This document shows, in pieces, positions 10,138-18,522 of a stretch of DNA of 64,000 nt. Below the pieces are notes generated by a model, which worked only from the letters and a program-made list of their open reading frames with translations, was not told the origin of the DNA and did not search any database. Where the stretch lies: positions 4,216,001 to 4,280,000 of the forward strand of contig NZ_CP080332.1 of the NCBI RefSeq assembly GCF_019456655.1. The letters run 5' to 3'. Both the position numbers and the translations under genes were made by a program. Origin of the DNA: Mycolicibacterium diernhoferi. GTDB taxonomy: Bacteria; Actinomycetota; Actinomycetes; Mycobacteriales; Mycobacteriaceae. Numbering within the stretch: the stretch's first letter is position 1; every line of letters starts with the position of its first letter.

Positions 10138-10881
10138 TCAGAGCGCGGCCCAGAACCGGTTGAGCGCCGCGGCGCCACGGGCCGGATCTTCGATCATCCA
10201 CCAGTGCCCGAGCCCGTCGAGAACCTCGGTGCGGGCGCCGGCCCGGTCGGCCGCACGGCGGCGCATCTCATCGGTTCCGACGAAGGTGTCCGCGGTCGCC
10301 AGGATGGACAGACCCGGGCGTTCCGCTGCGGCTTCCAACGCGGCGCCGGCCTGCGCGATGGCCGGCTGAGCCGCCGAGCGGTACAGCCGCAGGATCGCCG
10401 CGGCCATATCGTCGTTCTGCGCGGCGACCAGGGCCGGGGCGATATCGGGGCCGACGCCCATCCCTGCCACCATGGCGACCCGTTCCTCCGGCGTTCCCGC
10501 CATCATCGCGGCCACCGCCTCTTCACCCGCGCCCGGCGTCTGCCAGATCTGCGCGAGGTCGTGCCACACGTAGTCGGGGTCGAAGACACCGACGATATCG
10601 CTGGCCCAGCTGCGGATCAGGTCAGGCCGGTGCATGGCGACGTTGAGCACGTGACCGCCACCCCAGTCGTGCCCGACCAGGTCGACAGGGCCGTCGAATC
10701 CCTCAAGTTCCCGTTCCAGCCAATCCCGGTAGGCCAGGTAGGTCGGGTCGAAACCCGCGGGCAGCGGCGCGCCGAATCCCGGAGGTGACAGCGTGACGAC
10801 ATCGTCACGCCCGAGCGCGCCGATCAGTGGACCCCAGATGGCGCTGGTTTCCGGATTGCCGTGCACGAAGACGACCGTCAT
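10138..10881 (-). CDS. alpha/beta hydrolase
   Basis: This is a 247-residue alpha/beta-hydrolase fold protein. It begins TVVFVHGNPETSAIWG (oxyanion HGNP), has a nucleophile elbow GHDWGGG with Asp rather than Ser as the nucleophile (~residue 96), and a late His in DGLGHWWMIEDP. An Asp nucleophile with HGNP is typical of haloalkane dehalogenase / epoxide hydrolase-like enzymes. I chose the ATG at 10881 (MTVVFVHG); the possible upstream start at 10902 adds only MSCHHDR. Expressed separately from, or weakly linked to, the SDR downstream. Substrate unknown. Confidence 0.88.
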   Translation of the reverse strand: MTVVFVHGNPETSAIWGPLIGALGRDDVVTLSPPGFGAPLPAGFDPTYLAYRDWLERELEGFDGPVDLVGHDWGGGHVLNVAMHRPDLIRSWASDIVGVFDPDYVWHDLAQIWQTPGAGEEAVAAMMAGTPEERVAMVAGMGVGPDIAPALVAAQNDDMAAAILRLYRSAAQPAIAQAGAALEAAAERPGLSILATADTFVGTDEMRRRAADRAGARTEVLDGLGHWWMIEDPARGAAALNRFWAAL

Positions 10882-10905
10882 TCGGTCATGGTGGCACGAC
10901 AACGC

Positions 10906-11283
10906 TCAGACCGCGGAGGCGGACAACTCCTCGAATGCGGCGTCCAGGGTCGGGCGGATCGTCAGGAACGCCGCCAACCCCACCAACTCGAGCGGACGAC
11001 GCGTCACCGGTCCGTCGGCCACCACGACCAACGGAACATCCTCGGGAAGCCGCTCATGGGTCTCCACCAGCAGTGACATACCGCACGAGGCGAACATGGA
11101 GGTGTCGGTCAAATTCACGATCACCGCGGTCGGTTGCTTCTCCAGAGCCGTGGCGACGAGCCGTTCCAAGTCGGGAGTGGTGAGCATGTCGACGACACCG
11201 GAGCAGTTGATCACCACGGTCGTGTCGTGCCATTCCTGGGCGCACACCAGGGTCGATTGGCTGGATACGAACTGGTCAGACAT
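10906..11283 (-). CDS. STAS-domain anti-sigma factor antagonist-like protein
   Basis: This 125-residue single-domain STAS protein has VVINCSGVVDMLTTPDLE and VIVNLTDTSMFASCGMSLLV. In SpoIIAA/RsbV-type antagonists the conserved DSSG holds the Ser phosphorylated by the anti-sigma kinase. Here the stretch reads ASCG, with Cys (~67) in that position, so ordinary kinase/phosphatase switching may be lost or changed. The gene is divergent from a phytochrome with a SpoIIE/PP2C phosphatase output, the enzyme class that dephosphorylates STAS antagonists, so the two are probably functionally linked. Start at 11283 (MSDQF) is preferred over the upstream in-frame start at 11319. Confidence 0.85.
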   Translation of the reverse strand: MSDQFVSSQSTLVCAQEWHDTTVVINCSGVVDMLTTPDLERLVATALEKQPTAVIVNLTDTSMFASCGMSLLVETHERLPEDVPLVVVADGPVTRRPLELVGLAAFLTIRPTLDAAFEELSASAV

Positions 11284-11490
11284 TCGGAAACCTCGCGGAA
11301 CCGTCGTTTCGGGGCGCATTGTCTCGCGGGCTGCGGCTCAACCGGACAAACAAGAACGCTGATCTATGCGCTCGAGACTACGGCAATCGGCCTGTCGCCG
11401 TGACCTGTCGCGCCGATGGCATGGCACGCTCGAGTTTGAAATCTGATCCCACGCTCACCAGACGCCGCGTCACAACCTGGGGGTATCGCC

Positions 11491-13752
11491 ATCTCGCGTC
11501 AAGACGCCGACGGCACCGTCGATGGACTGCTTCCCGTCGGCACGCCCATCGATCTCGACAACTGCGCCCGGGAGCCGATCCACATCCCGGGCAGCATCCA
11601 GCCCCGCGGTGTGCTCGTGGTGGTCCAGGAGCCCGAGTTCGAGATCCGCCAGGTCAGCGCGAACGTGGCCGAGTTGCTCGGTCACTCGGTCGAGGAAGTG
11701 CTGGGTCGACACCTGTCCGTGCTGATCGGACCCGCGGAGGCCGACCGGATCACGCAGGCCGCGTCCGCGTTCGGCGATCTCCGCCAACGCAACCCGCTCG
11801 AGCTGGAGCTCTCCATCGGTGGCCAGATCCGGGCGTTCGACGCCCTGCTGCACCGCGAACCCGGCGGGGTGCTGCTGGTGGAACTGGAGATCGCCTACGG
11901 CGAGCGCCCGTTCTCGTTTCCCAACACGTATCAGGCCGTGCGCAACTCGGTCGAGGAACTCAACCGCGCGGCGACGACGACCGAGCTGTACGACACCACT
12001 GCCCGCGCGGTCCGCGATCTCCTGGGGTTCGACCGGGTGATGGTGTACCGCTACGACCAGGACTACAACGGCGAGGTCGTCGCCGAATGCAAGCGCGACG
12101 ACCTCAATTCCTTTCTGGGACTGCACTTCCCCGCCAGCGACATCCCCGCTCAGGCTCGGGCCATGTACGAGCAGAACTGGCTGCGCCTCATCTCCGATGT
12201 CGGCTACACCCCGGCGCCGCTGGTGCCGTCCACCGATCCGGCCACCGGCTCCCCACTGGATCTGACGCACGCCAGCCTGCGCAGCGTCTCCCCCATCCAC
12301 ATCGAGTATCTGCAGAACATGGGTGTGCGGGCATCGATGTCGATCTCGCTGTTGCGGCACGGCCGGCTGTGGGGGCTGATCGCCTGCCATCACTACGCCG
12401 GGCCGCATCTGCCGCCCTACGGCGCCCGCGCGGCAGCCGAATTCCTCGGCTCGACACTGTCTTTGCGGCTCGTCGACCGCTTCGATGACGATCAACTCCG
12501 GGAACGGCTGGCGGCGCAGTCCATGCTCGCGCACATCACCGCCGCGACGATCAATGACAGCGAACCGGTCGCCGCGGCCCTGCTCGGCACCCCCAGCGTG
12601 CTCGATCTGTTGCCCGCCGCCGGGGTCGCCGTCGACATCGGCGGCGAGTACCGCACCCAGGGGACCGTCCCGCCGGCGGAAGTCGTTGCCGCCGTGGCCA
12701 CCTGGGCCCGCGCCACCGGGGAGGAAACCGGCACCACCGAATGCCTGTCCCGCGAGCTACCCACCCTGGAGCTGGATCCGCAGGACACCGCCGGCGCACT
12801 CGCGCTGAACCTGCCCGACGACCAGTACGTGATCTGGTTCCGGCAGGAGGCGTTGCGCTCGGTCGACTGGGGCGGCGATCCGCACAACAAGGCCATCGCG
12901 GTGCAGGAGGGCGACGAGATACGGCTCAGCCCGCGGAAGTCGTTCGAGCGGTGGCGTGAAGTCGTCGACCAGTGTTGTGAACCATGGGGACCGATCCAGA
13001 TCGAGTCCGCGGAGATGCTGCGCGGGCATCTCGTCGAAGAGCTCTACCGGCGTACCCGAAGTGCGCTGCGGGTGGCCGACATCGTGCAGCGCAGCCTGCT
13101 GCCCGAGTCGATCCCGACCATCTCGAACTGGGATCTGTCCACCGACTACCGACCGGCGGTGGGCGGCCGGGTCGGCGGTGACTGGTATGACGCTTTCGTG
13201 CTGCCGGACGGCCGGCTGACGGTGGTGCTCGGTGACGTCGCGGGCCACGGCCTGGCCGCCGCCGGTGCCATGGCGCAGCTGCGCAACGCGCTGCGATCCC
13301 TGTTGTTCACCGGCGCCACCCCCGCGGACGCGCTGAGTCAGCTCAACGCGTTCAGCCGGCATCTGATGGCGCGGGCGTTCGCCACCGCGGTCGCGGTGCG
13401 CATCGATCTGGACAGCGGGCGCACCGAGGCGGCCTCCGCCGGTCACCTGATGCCCTACCTGACCGGCGGGCGCACCCCGGTGACGGCGGCGCCGATCCGG
13501 CTCTCCCCGCCCATCGGGGTCAAGGGCGGCAGCTACGCGCACAGTGAGTTCGTCCTGGAGCGCGGGCAGGGTCTGGTGATGTTCTCCGACGGGCTGGTCG
13601 AGCGGCGCGACGGCACCATCGACGACGGGCTGGAGCGCCTTGCCCGGGTACTGGACCGGGCCGGTGATTCCGCCGCGCAGCAGATCTCCTCGGCAATGCG
13701 GCCCGAGGACACCGACGATGACGTCACCGTGATCACGCTGCGCAGACGCTGA
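11491..13752 (+). CDS. bacteriophytochrome with SpoIIE/PP2C phosphatase output
   Basis: This is a photoreceptor of PAS-GAF-PHY plan fused to a PPM/SpoIIE phosphatase. The chromophore Cys lies in NCAREPIHIPGSIQPRG (codon 11563-11565). The GAF domain has FPASDIPAQAR (~213) and LRSVSPIHIEYLQNMGV (~264). The PHY domain has the tongue motif SPRKSFERW (~480). The C-terminal phosphatase (~545-753) has VGGDWYDAF, LGDVAGHG, MFSDGLVE and DDDVTVI, with metal-binding Asp residues present. No ATG, GTG or TTG occurs in frame between the stop at 11437 and the GTG at 11611, which lies after the Cys. I therefore place the start tentatively at ATC 11491, seven bases after a GGGGG, one base from ATG; the conservative start is 11611 (713 residues). 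Predicted role: red/far-red control of a partner-switching cascade with the divergent STAS gene. Confidence 0.88.
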   Translation: MSRQDADGTVDGLLPVGTPIDLDNCAREPIHIPGSIQPRGVLVVVQEPEFEIRQVSANVAELLGHSVEEVLGRHLSVLIGPAEADRITQAASAFGDLRQRNPLELELSIGGQIRAFDALLHREPGGVLLVELEIAYGERPFSFPNTYQAVRNSVEELNRAATTTELYDTTARAVRDLLGFDRVMVYRYDQDYNGEVVAECKRDDLNSFLGLHFPASDIPAQARAMYEQNWLRLISDVGYTPAPLVPSTDPATGSPLDLTHASLRSVSPIHIEYLQNMGVRASMSISLLRHGRLWGLIACHHYAGPHLPPYGARAAAEFLGSTLSLRLVDRFDDDQLRERLAAQSMLAHITAATINDSEPVAAALLGTPSVLDLLPAAGVAVDIGGEYRTQGTVPPAEVVAAVATWARATGEETGTTECLSRELPTLELDPQDTAGALALNLPDDQYVIWFRQEALRSVDWGGDPHNKAIAVQEGDEIRLSPRKSFERWREVVDQCCEPWGPIQIESAEMLRGHLVEELYRRTRSALRVADIVQRSLLPESIPTISNWDLSTDYRPAVGGRVGGDWYDAFVLPDGRLTVVLGDVAGHGLAAAGAMAQLRNALRSLLFTGATPADALSQLNAFSRHLMARAFATAVAVRIDLDSGRTEAASAGHLMPYLTGGRTPVTAAPIRLSPPIGVKGGSYAHSEFVLERGQGLVMFSDGLVERRDGTIDDGLERLARVLDRAGDSAAQQISSAMRPEDTDDDVTVITLRRR

Positions 13753-13826
13753 CCCCCGCTGGGATTGAACCGAGCGGGCCGCTGCATCGTGTCCCGGGCA
13801 CCACGTCTCGCCACAGGGGGTCCGAC

Positions 13827-15038
13827 ATGCACGGTTTCCTACGCCCACGTCTCGGTCTCGCCGCCGCCGGACTGGCCGCCGTCACCGCCGCGGCGGTGTT
13901 GACGGCACCGCCGCCCGCCGTGGCCGCACCGCCGCCGGCAATCACGACCGACGTGCGGCTGACCGCCACCTCGGTGCCACCCGGTGGGCTCGTCGTCAGC
14001 TTCTTACGCAATCAGGCGGTCTACTGCTCGCTCATCTGTCCGCTGCTCGTGCAGACCGGCGTGACCGCGGCGACCACGACGCTGCAGACGCCCGGCCGGT
14101 TCCTCGCGGCGCTGTCGGCGGGCGACGTGTTGAAGGCCGTCGGCGTTGCGGCCGCGTCGGTGACCGGCCCGACCCGGGCCGCGGCGCAGCAGGCCATCGA
14201 CGTCGATCAGGCCATCCCCGCGCAGCGCGCGCTGAACGCATTCGAGGTCGGTGTCGTCGGTCTGCTCAACGTGTTGCCCGCCGCCCGCGGCGGCCTACCC
14301 GCGGTTCTGTCCGCGCTGGACCGGGCCCGCCGCGATACCTACGCGGCGCTCAATCTGCCGTTCGTGCCCGACCCGACACCGACGGTGATGCCGCGCGGGG
14401 TGTTCCAGGTGGCGGTGATCGCCGCGATCGATGTGGTGGCGGCCGTGATCTTCCCGGCCTTCAACACCGTGCTGGCCGGGGTCTTCGCCGTTCCCGACGC
14501 GATGGCACAGGAGCTGGCCCGCACGGGTAACCCGGTCCGCGCGCTGCGCGCCGGAGTCGACACCGCCGCCCAGGTGGCGAACACGGCGGGCGCGGTGATC
14601 AAACACGCGGTGGTCGACGCCGTCGACGACATCCGGGCGGCCGCCGACCAACAGCGGCAGCAGCAGGCGCCGCCGCAACCACAGCCACGCACCGAGCGGC
14701 GAACGCCGGAAACCGTCGCCCCGAGCGCATCGGGGGACGACCGGCGTGTGTCCGCCGATGACGAGCAGTCTCCGACGATGACGCCGCGCAGGCACCGGCA
14801 GTCGGACCCGTTGCGCACCGCCGGGTCGGACCCGCGCCCGGCCGAGCAGGACCCGGTCCGCACCGACCACCCGCGGCCGACCGTCGGCCACGACACCGAC
14901 ACCGACGCCCATGCCGGCTCCGGCACCCCCGCTCCCTCGGCGCACGGCCACTCCGGTGACTCCCCCGACCGCCAAGCCGGCGAATCTCATCGCAGCCGAC
15001 GTGAGGCTGCGCGCAGTACCGAGCACCACGACGGGTAA
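13827..15038 (+). CDS. secreted hypothetical protein with disordered charged C-terminus
   Basis: This 403-residue protein has an N-terminal signal peptide (MHGFLRPRLGLAAAGL..., cleavage near AVAAPPPA, ~32-38). A predicted helical, Ala/Val-rich body follows (~40-270), with two Cys in VYCSLICPLLV. The tail (~280-403) is low-complexity and rich in Pro, Arg, Asp, His and Ser, and is probably disordered. The start is preceded by CAGGGGG. I recognise no family; the body resembles many mycobacterial exported proteins of unknown role. It stands alone between the phytochrome and the ABC importer. Confidence 0.8.
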   Translation: MHGFLRPRLGLAAAGLAAVTAAAVLTAPPPAVAAPPPAITTDVRLTATSVPPGGLVVSFLRNQAVYCSLICPLLVQTGVTAATTTLQTPGRFLAALSAGDVLKAVGVAAASVTGPTRAAAQQAIDVDQAIPAQRALNAFEVGVVGLLNVLPAARGGLPAVLSALDRARRDTYAALNLPFVPDPTPTVMPRGVFQVAVIAAIDVVAAVIFPAFNTVLAGVFAVPDAMAQELARTGNPVRALRAGVDTAAQVANTAGAVIKHAVVDAVDDIRAAADQQRQQQAPPQPQPRTERRTPETVAPSASGDDRRVSADDEQSPTMTPRRHRQSDPLRTAGSDPRPAEQDPVRTDHPRPTVGHDTDTDAHAGSGTPAPSAHGHSGDSPDRQAGESHRSRREAARSTEHHDG

Positions 15039-15139
15039 CGCGCGCCCGGCCGAGGTGTGAGCCCGCTCGGATGCGGGTACTGCTGCCCTCAGTGCGCCGA
15101 CACCCACCCCGGGCCGGCGCGGGTCGAAAGTGACGGGAT

Positions 15140-16663
15140 ATGCGACTGGTTGCGGCCGCCCTCGCCGCCGTGATCGCCCTTGCCTGCCCAGCGTGCTCCC
15201 CCGGTCAACGTGTCGATCTCGGCCAGGATTCCGGCAACCTGATCGCCGCGATCGCCGGTGAGCCCGATCAGCTGGATCCGCACAAGACCAGTGCGTACTT
15301 CTCCTTCGAAGTGTTGGAGAACGTCTTCGACACCCTCGTCGAACCCGACGCCGATCTGAACATGCGCCCGGCGCTGGCCGAGTCGTGGGAGACCTCGCCG
15401 GACCAACTGGTGTGGACGTTCCATCTGCGGCCCGGGGTGACCTTTCATGACGGCAGCCCGTTGACCGCAGACGACGTCGTCTACTCCTATCGACGCATCA
15501 TCGACGAGCAGCTGACCAACTCCGACAAGTTCAGCGCCGTCGCCGAGGTGAGTGCCGTCGACGACCGGACGGTGCGCATCACGTTGACCCGCCCGACCCC
15601 GAATCTGCTGACCAACCTCGGCGGGTTCAAGGGCATGGCGATCGTGCAACGACGCAATGTCGAGGACGGGCAGATCGCCACCAACCCGATCGGCACCGGG
15701 CCGTTCGCGTTCGCCGGCCAGAAGAGCGGGGACTCGATCACGCTGCGCGCCAACGACCGGTACTGGGGCGGCGGCCCGCAGATCCCGGGGGTGACGTTCC
15801 GGTTCATCAGCGAGTCGGCCACCGCCCTGTCGGCGTTGCAGGCCGGAGAGATCGACTGGACGGACGCGGTTCCCGCGCAGCGGGTCACCCAACTGCGCAA
15901 CGACGATTCGCTGCGGCTGGCCGAAACCCCCAGCAACGACTACTGGTATCTGGCGCTGAACCTGGCCCGGGCGCCGTGGGACGACGTGCGGGTCCGTCAG
16001 GCCGTCGCCTATGCGCTGGACCGGCCGTCGATCGTGCAGGCCACCAGTTACGGTACGGCGCAGGCCAATCAGCTCGCGATCCCGGAAGGCAACCCGTGGT
16101 TCGTGCCGTATGACCGGTACAGCCGCGACCTCGACCAGGCACGGAATCTGCTGCAGCAGGCCGTGTCGCCGCCCACCGAGATGGATCTGCTGGTCACCAG
16201 CGAGTACCCGCAGACCGTCACCGCCGCCCAGGTGATCGCCGACAACCTTGCGCCGCTGGGCATCACCACCTCGATCCGCACCGTCGACTTCGCCACCTGG
16301 CTGGACGAACAGAACAGCGGCAACTTCGACATGCTGATGATGGGCTGGCTGGGCAACATCGACCCCGACGACTTCTACTACGCCCAGCATCACACCGACG
16401 GCACCAGCAACGCGCAAAAGTTCTCCGACCCGCGGGTGGACCGTCTGCTCGACGCCGGCCGCACCGAAACCGACCGGCAGGCACGAAAAGACGACTATGC
16501 GCAGGCGGCCACGCTGATCGCCGACGAGGTCAGCTACATCTACCTGTACAACCCGGCGGTCCTGCAGGCCTGGTCACCGGAGCTGACCGGCTACGAGGCC
16601 CGCCGCGACAAGGCGATCCGCTTCCGCGACGCCACACTGGGCTCCGGCGGGGAGCGCTCATGA
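15140..16663 (+). CDS. peptide-type ABC transporter substrate-binding lipoprotein (family 5)
   Basis: This 507-residue protein belongs to the SBP_bac_5 family (DppA/OppA/NikA). It has a short signal sequence with lipobox-like LALAC/CPAC around residues 15-20. Typical blocks are EPDQLDPHKTSAYFSFEV near the N-terminus, TWEFHLRPGV-like VWTFHLRPGVTFHDGSPLT, and NPIGTGPF. It captures peptides, or sometimes other solutes such as metals or glycosides, at the outer membrane face and delivers them to the permeases. Its stop overlaps the first permease start (ATGA). The four-gene layout (SBP, two permeases, one fused double ATPase) is the same as M. tuberculosis DppABCD, but this is a separate locus. 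Confidence 0.92.
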   Translation: MRLVAAALAAVIALACPACSPGQRVDLGQDSGNLIAAIAGEPDQLDPHKTSAYFSFEVLENVFDTLVEPDADLNMRPALAESWETSPDQLVWTFHLRPGVTFHDGSPLTADDVVYSYRRIIDEQLTNSDKFSAVAEVSAVDDRTVRITLTRPTPNLLTNLGGFKGMAIVQRRNVEDGQIATNPIGTGPFAFAGQKSGDSITLRANDRYWGGGPQIPGVTFRFISESATALSALQAGEIDWTDAVPAQRVTQLRNDDSLRLAETPSNDYWYLALNLARAPWDDVRVRQAVAYALDRPSIVQATSYGTAQANQLAIPEGNPWFVPYDRYSRDLDQARNLLQQAVSPPTEMDLLVTSEYPQTVTAAQVIADNLAPLGITTSIRTVDFATWLDEQNSGNFDMLMMGWLGNIDPDDFYYAQHHTDGTSNAQKFSDPRVDRLLDAGRTETDRQARKDDYAQAATLIADEVSYIYLYNPAVLQAWSPELTGYEARRDKAIRFRDATLGSGGERS

Positions 16664-17610
16664 CGGTGCTGCTGTTCCTGGCGCGGCGGCTGGCCTATTC
16701 CCTGGTGGTGCTCGTCGGCGTGCTCATCGTGGTGTTCGCGTTGGTGCATCTCGTCCCGGGCGACCCGGTCCGGATCGCGCTCGGAACCCGCTATACGCCA
16801 GAGGCTTACGAGGCGCTGCGCCAGGCCGGCGGGCTGGACCAGCCGCTGATCAGCCAGTTCTTCGGCTACCTGGGCAACGCCCTCACCGGGAACCTGGGGG
16901 TCAGTTTCCGCAACGGGAATCCGGTGACCGAGGTGCTGCTGGAACGACTGCCGGCCACGGTGTCACTGGCCGCGGTCGGCATCCTGCTCGCCCTGGCGAT
17001 CGCGCTGCCGGCCGGCATCTACGCCGCGTTGCGGGAAGGCCGGGCCGCCGATGCGATCGTCCGCATCACCAGCCAGTTCGGCTTCTCGGTGCCGGATTTC
17101 TGGCTCGGCATTCTGCTGGTCTCGCTGTTCTCCACCGTGCTGGGCTGGCTGCCCACCTCGGGTTACCGGCCGCTGTTGGAGGATCCGGGTGGCTGGCTGC
17201 GGCATGTGATCCTGCCGGGGCTGACGGTCGGACTGGTGGCCGCGGCGATCATGACCCGGTACGTCCGGTCGGCGGTGCTGGAGGTGGCCGCCATGGGTTA
17301 CGTGCGCACCGCCCGCTCGAAAGGCCTTGCGCCCCGGGTGGTCACGATGCGCCACACGGTGCGCAATGCGCTGGTGCCGATCCTGACCATCACCGGTATC
17401 CAGTTGGCGACCATCCTGAGCGGGGTCATCGTCGTCGAGGTGGTGTTCGCGTGGCCGGGCCTGGGCCGGCTGGTCTTCAACTCGGTGGCCGCCCGCGACT
17501 ACCCGGTGATCCAGGGGGCGGTGTTGCTGATGGCGGTGTTGTTCCTGGTGGTCAATCTGTTGGTCGATGTCCTGTACGCGATCGTCGATCCGAGGATCCG
17601 GCTGTCATGA
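16660..17610 (+). CDS. ABC transporter permease, DppB type
   Basis: This 316-residue protein has six predicted membrane segments. The N-terminal signature is VLIVVFALVHLVPGDPVRIALG. The ATPase-docking EAA loop appears as VRTARSKGLAPRVVTMRHTVRNA, and LVDVLYAIVDPRIRLS at the C-terminus is characteristic of DppB permeases. It forms the translocation pore with the next gene and overlaps both neighbours by ATGA junctions. Confidence 0.94.
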   Translation: MTVLLFLARRLAYSLVVLVGVLIVVFALVHLVPGDPVRIALGTRYTPEAYEALRQAGGLDQPLISQFFGYLGNALTGNLGVSFRNGNPVTEVLLERLPATVSLAAVGILLALAIALPAGIYAALREGRAADAIVRITSQFGFSVPDFWLGILLVSLFSTVLGWLPTSGYRPLLEDPGGWLRHVILPGLTVGLVAAAIMTRYVRSAVLEVAAMGYVRTARSKGLAPRVVTMRHTVRNALVPILTITGIQLATILSGVIVVEVVFAWPGLGRLVFNSVAARDYPVIQGAVLLMAVLFLVVNLLVDVLYAIVDPRIRLS

Positions 17611-18494
17611 CCGACCCGACAACCGATGAGGCGCAGCGGGTACGAGTCTGGCGGCTGTTGGCCGGCAACCCGGTCACCGTCGTCAGCGCGGTCATCCTGA
17701 TCGCCGTCGTGATCATCGCGCTGACCGCGCCGTGGATCGCGCCCTACGGCGTCAACGATGTGGATGTGCCGCAGGCGCTGCAGCCGCCGAGTGGCGCGCA
17801 CTGGCTGGGCACCGACGAGCTCGGTCGTGACGTGCTGTCCCGGGTGCTGGTCGCCGTGCAGGCCTCGATGAAGGTGGCGGTGGTCAGCGTGGCCTTCGCC
17901 GCGCTCGTCGGAATCACGTTGGGGGTGCTGGCCGGGTACCGGGGCGGCTGGCTGGACACCGTGGTGATGCGGTTCGTCGACGTGATGTTCGCATTCCCGG
18001 TGCTGCTGCTGGCACTGGCCATCGTCGCCGTCCTCGGACCCGGGCTGACCACAACGATTCTGGCGATCGGTGTCGTCTACACCCCGATCTTCGCGCGGGT
18101 GGCTCGCGCCAGCACGCTGTCGGTACGGGAGGAGCCGTACGTGGCGGTATCGAGGACGATGGGCACCGGTTCGGGCTACATCCTGACCCGGCACATCCTG
18201 CCCAACATCACCGGTCCGCTGATCGTGCAGACGTCGTTGTCACTGGCGTTCGCCATCCTGTCCGAGGCGGCGCTGTCCTTCCTGGGTCTGGGACTGCAGC
18301 CCCCGCAGCCCTCGCTGGGTCGGATGATCTTCGACTCGCAGGGTTTCGTGACGCTGGCCTGGTGGATGGCGGTGTTCCCCGGGGCTGCGATCTTCGTCAT
18401 CGTTTTGGCGTTCAACCTGCTCGGTGACGGGTTGCGCGATGTGCTGGACCCCAAGCAGCGCACCATGATCGAGGCCCGGAGGCAGCAGCGATGA
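17607..18494 (+). CDS. ABC transporter permease, DppC type
   Basis: This 295-residue protein has the DppC N-terminal helix (NPVTVVSAVILIAVVIIALTAP), HWLGTDELGRDVLSRVL, and a C-terminal EAA-like loop VAVSRTMGTGSGYILTRHIL. GLQPPQPSLGRMI and NLLGDGLRDVLDPKQR at the end are family signatures. I chose the ATG at 17607, which overlaps the dppB-type stop (ATGA); an in-frame extension upstream to 17451 would run inside that gene. Partner permease of the importer. Confidence 0.94.
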   Translation: MTDPTTDEAQRVRVWRLLAGNPVTVVSAVILIAVVIIALTAPWIAPYGVNDVDVPQALQPPSGAHWLGTDELGRDVLSRVLVAVQASMKVAVVSVAFAALVGITLGVLAGYRGGWLDTVVMRFVDVMFAFPVLLLALAIVAVLGPGLTTTILAIGVVYTPIFARVARASTLSVREEPYVAVSRTMGTGSGYILTRHILPNITGPLIVQTSLSLAFAILSEAALSFLGLGLQPPQPSLGRMIFDSQGFVTLAWWMAVFPGAAIFVIVLAFNLLGDGLRDVLDPKQRTMIEARRQQR

Positions 18495-18522
18495 GCGCTT
18501 GCACGAAGAGCAGAGGACACAG

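Noticed and set aside
11470..12534. 354-codon minus-strand frame opposite the phytochrome
   Set aside because: No family features; phytochrome motifs on the plus strand are unequivocal.
13745..13800. Sequence TGGGATTGAACCG after the phytochrome as a possible antisense tRNA T-arm
   Set aside because: No acceptor or anticodon stem can be formed around it.
15089..16417. 442-codon frame on the minus strand opposite the ABC substrate-binding protein
   Set aside because: Shadow frame; the plus strand has a clear family match and operon overlaps.
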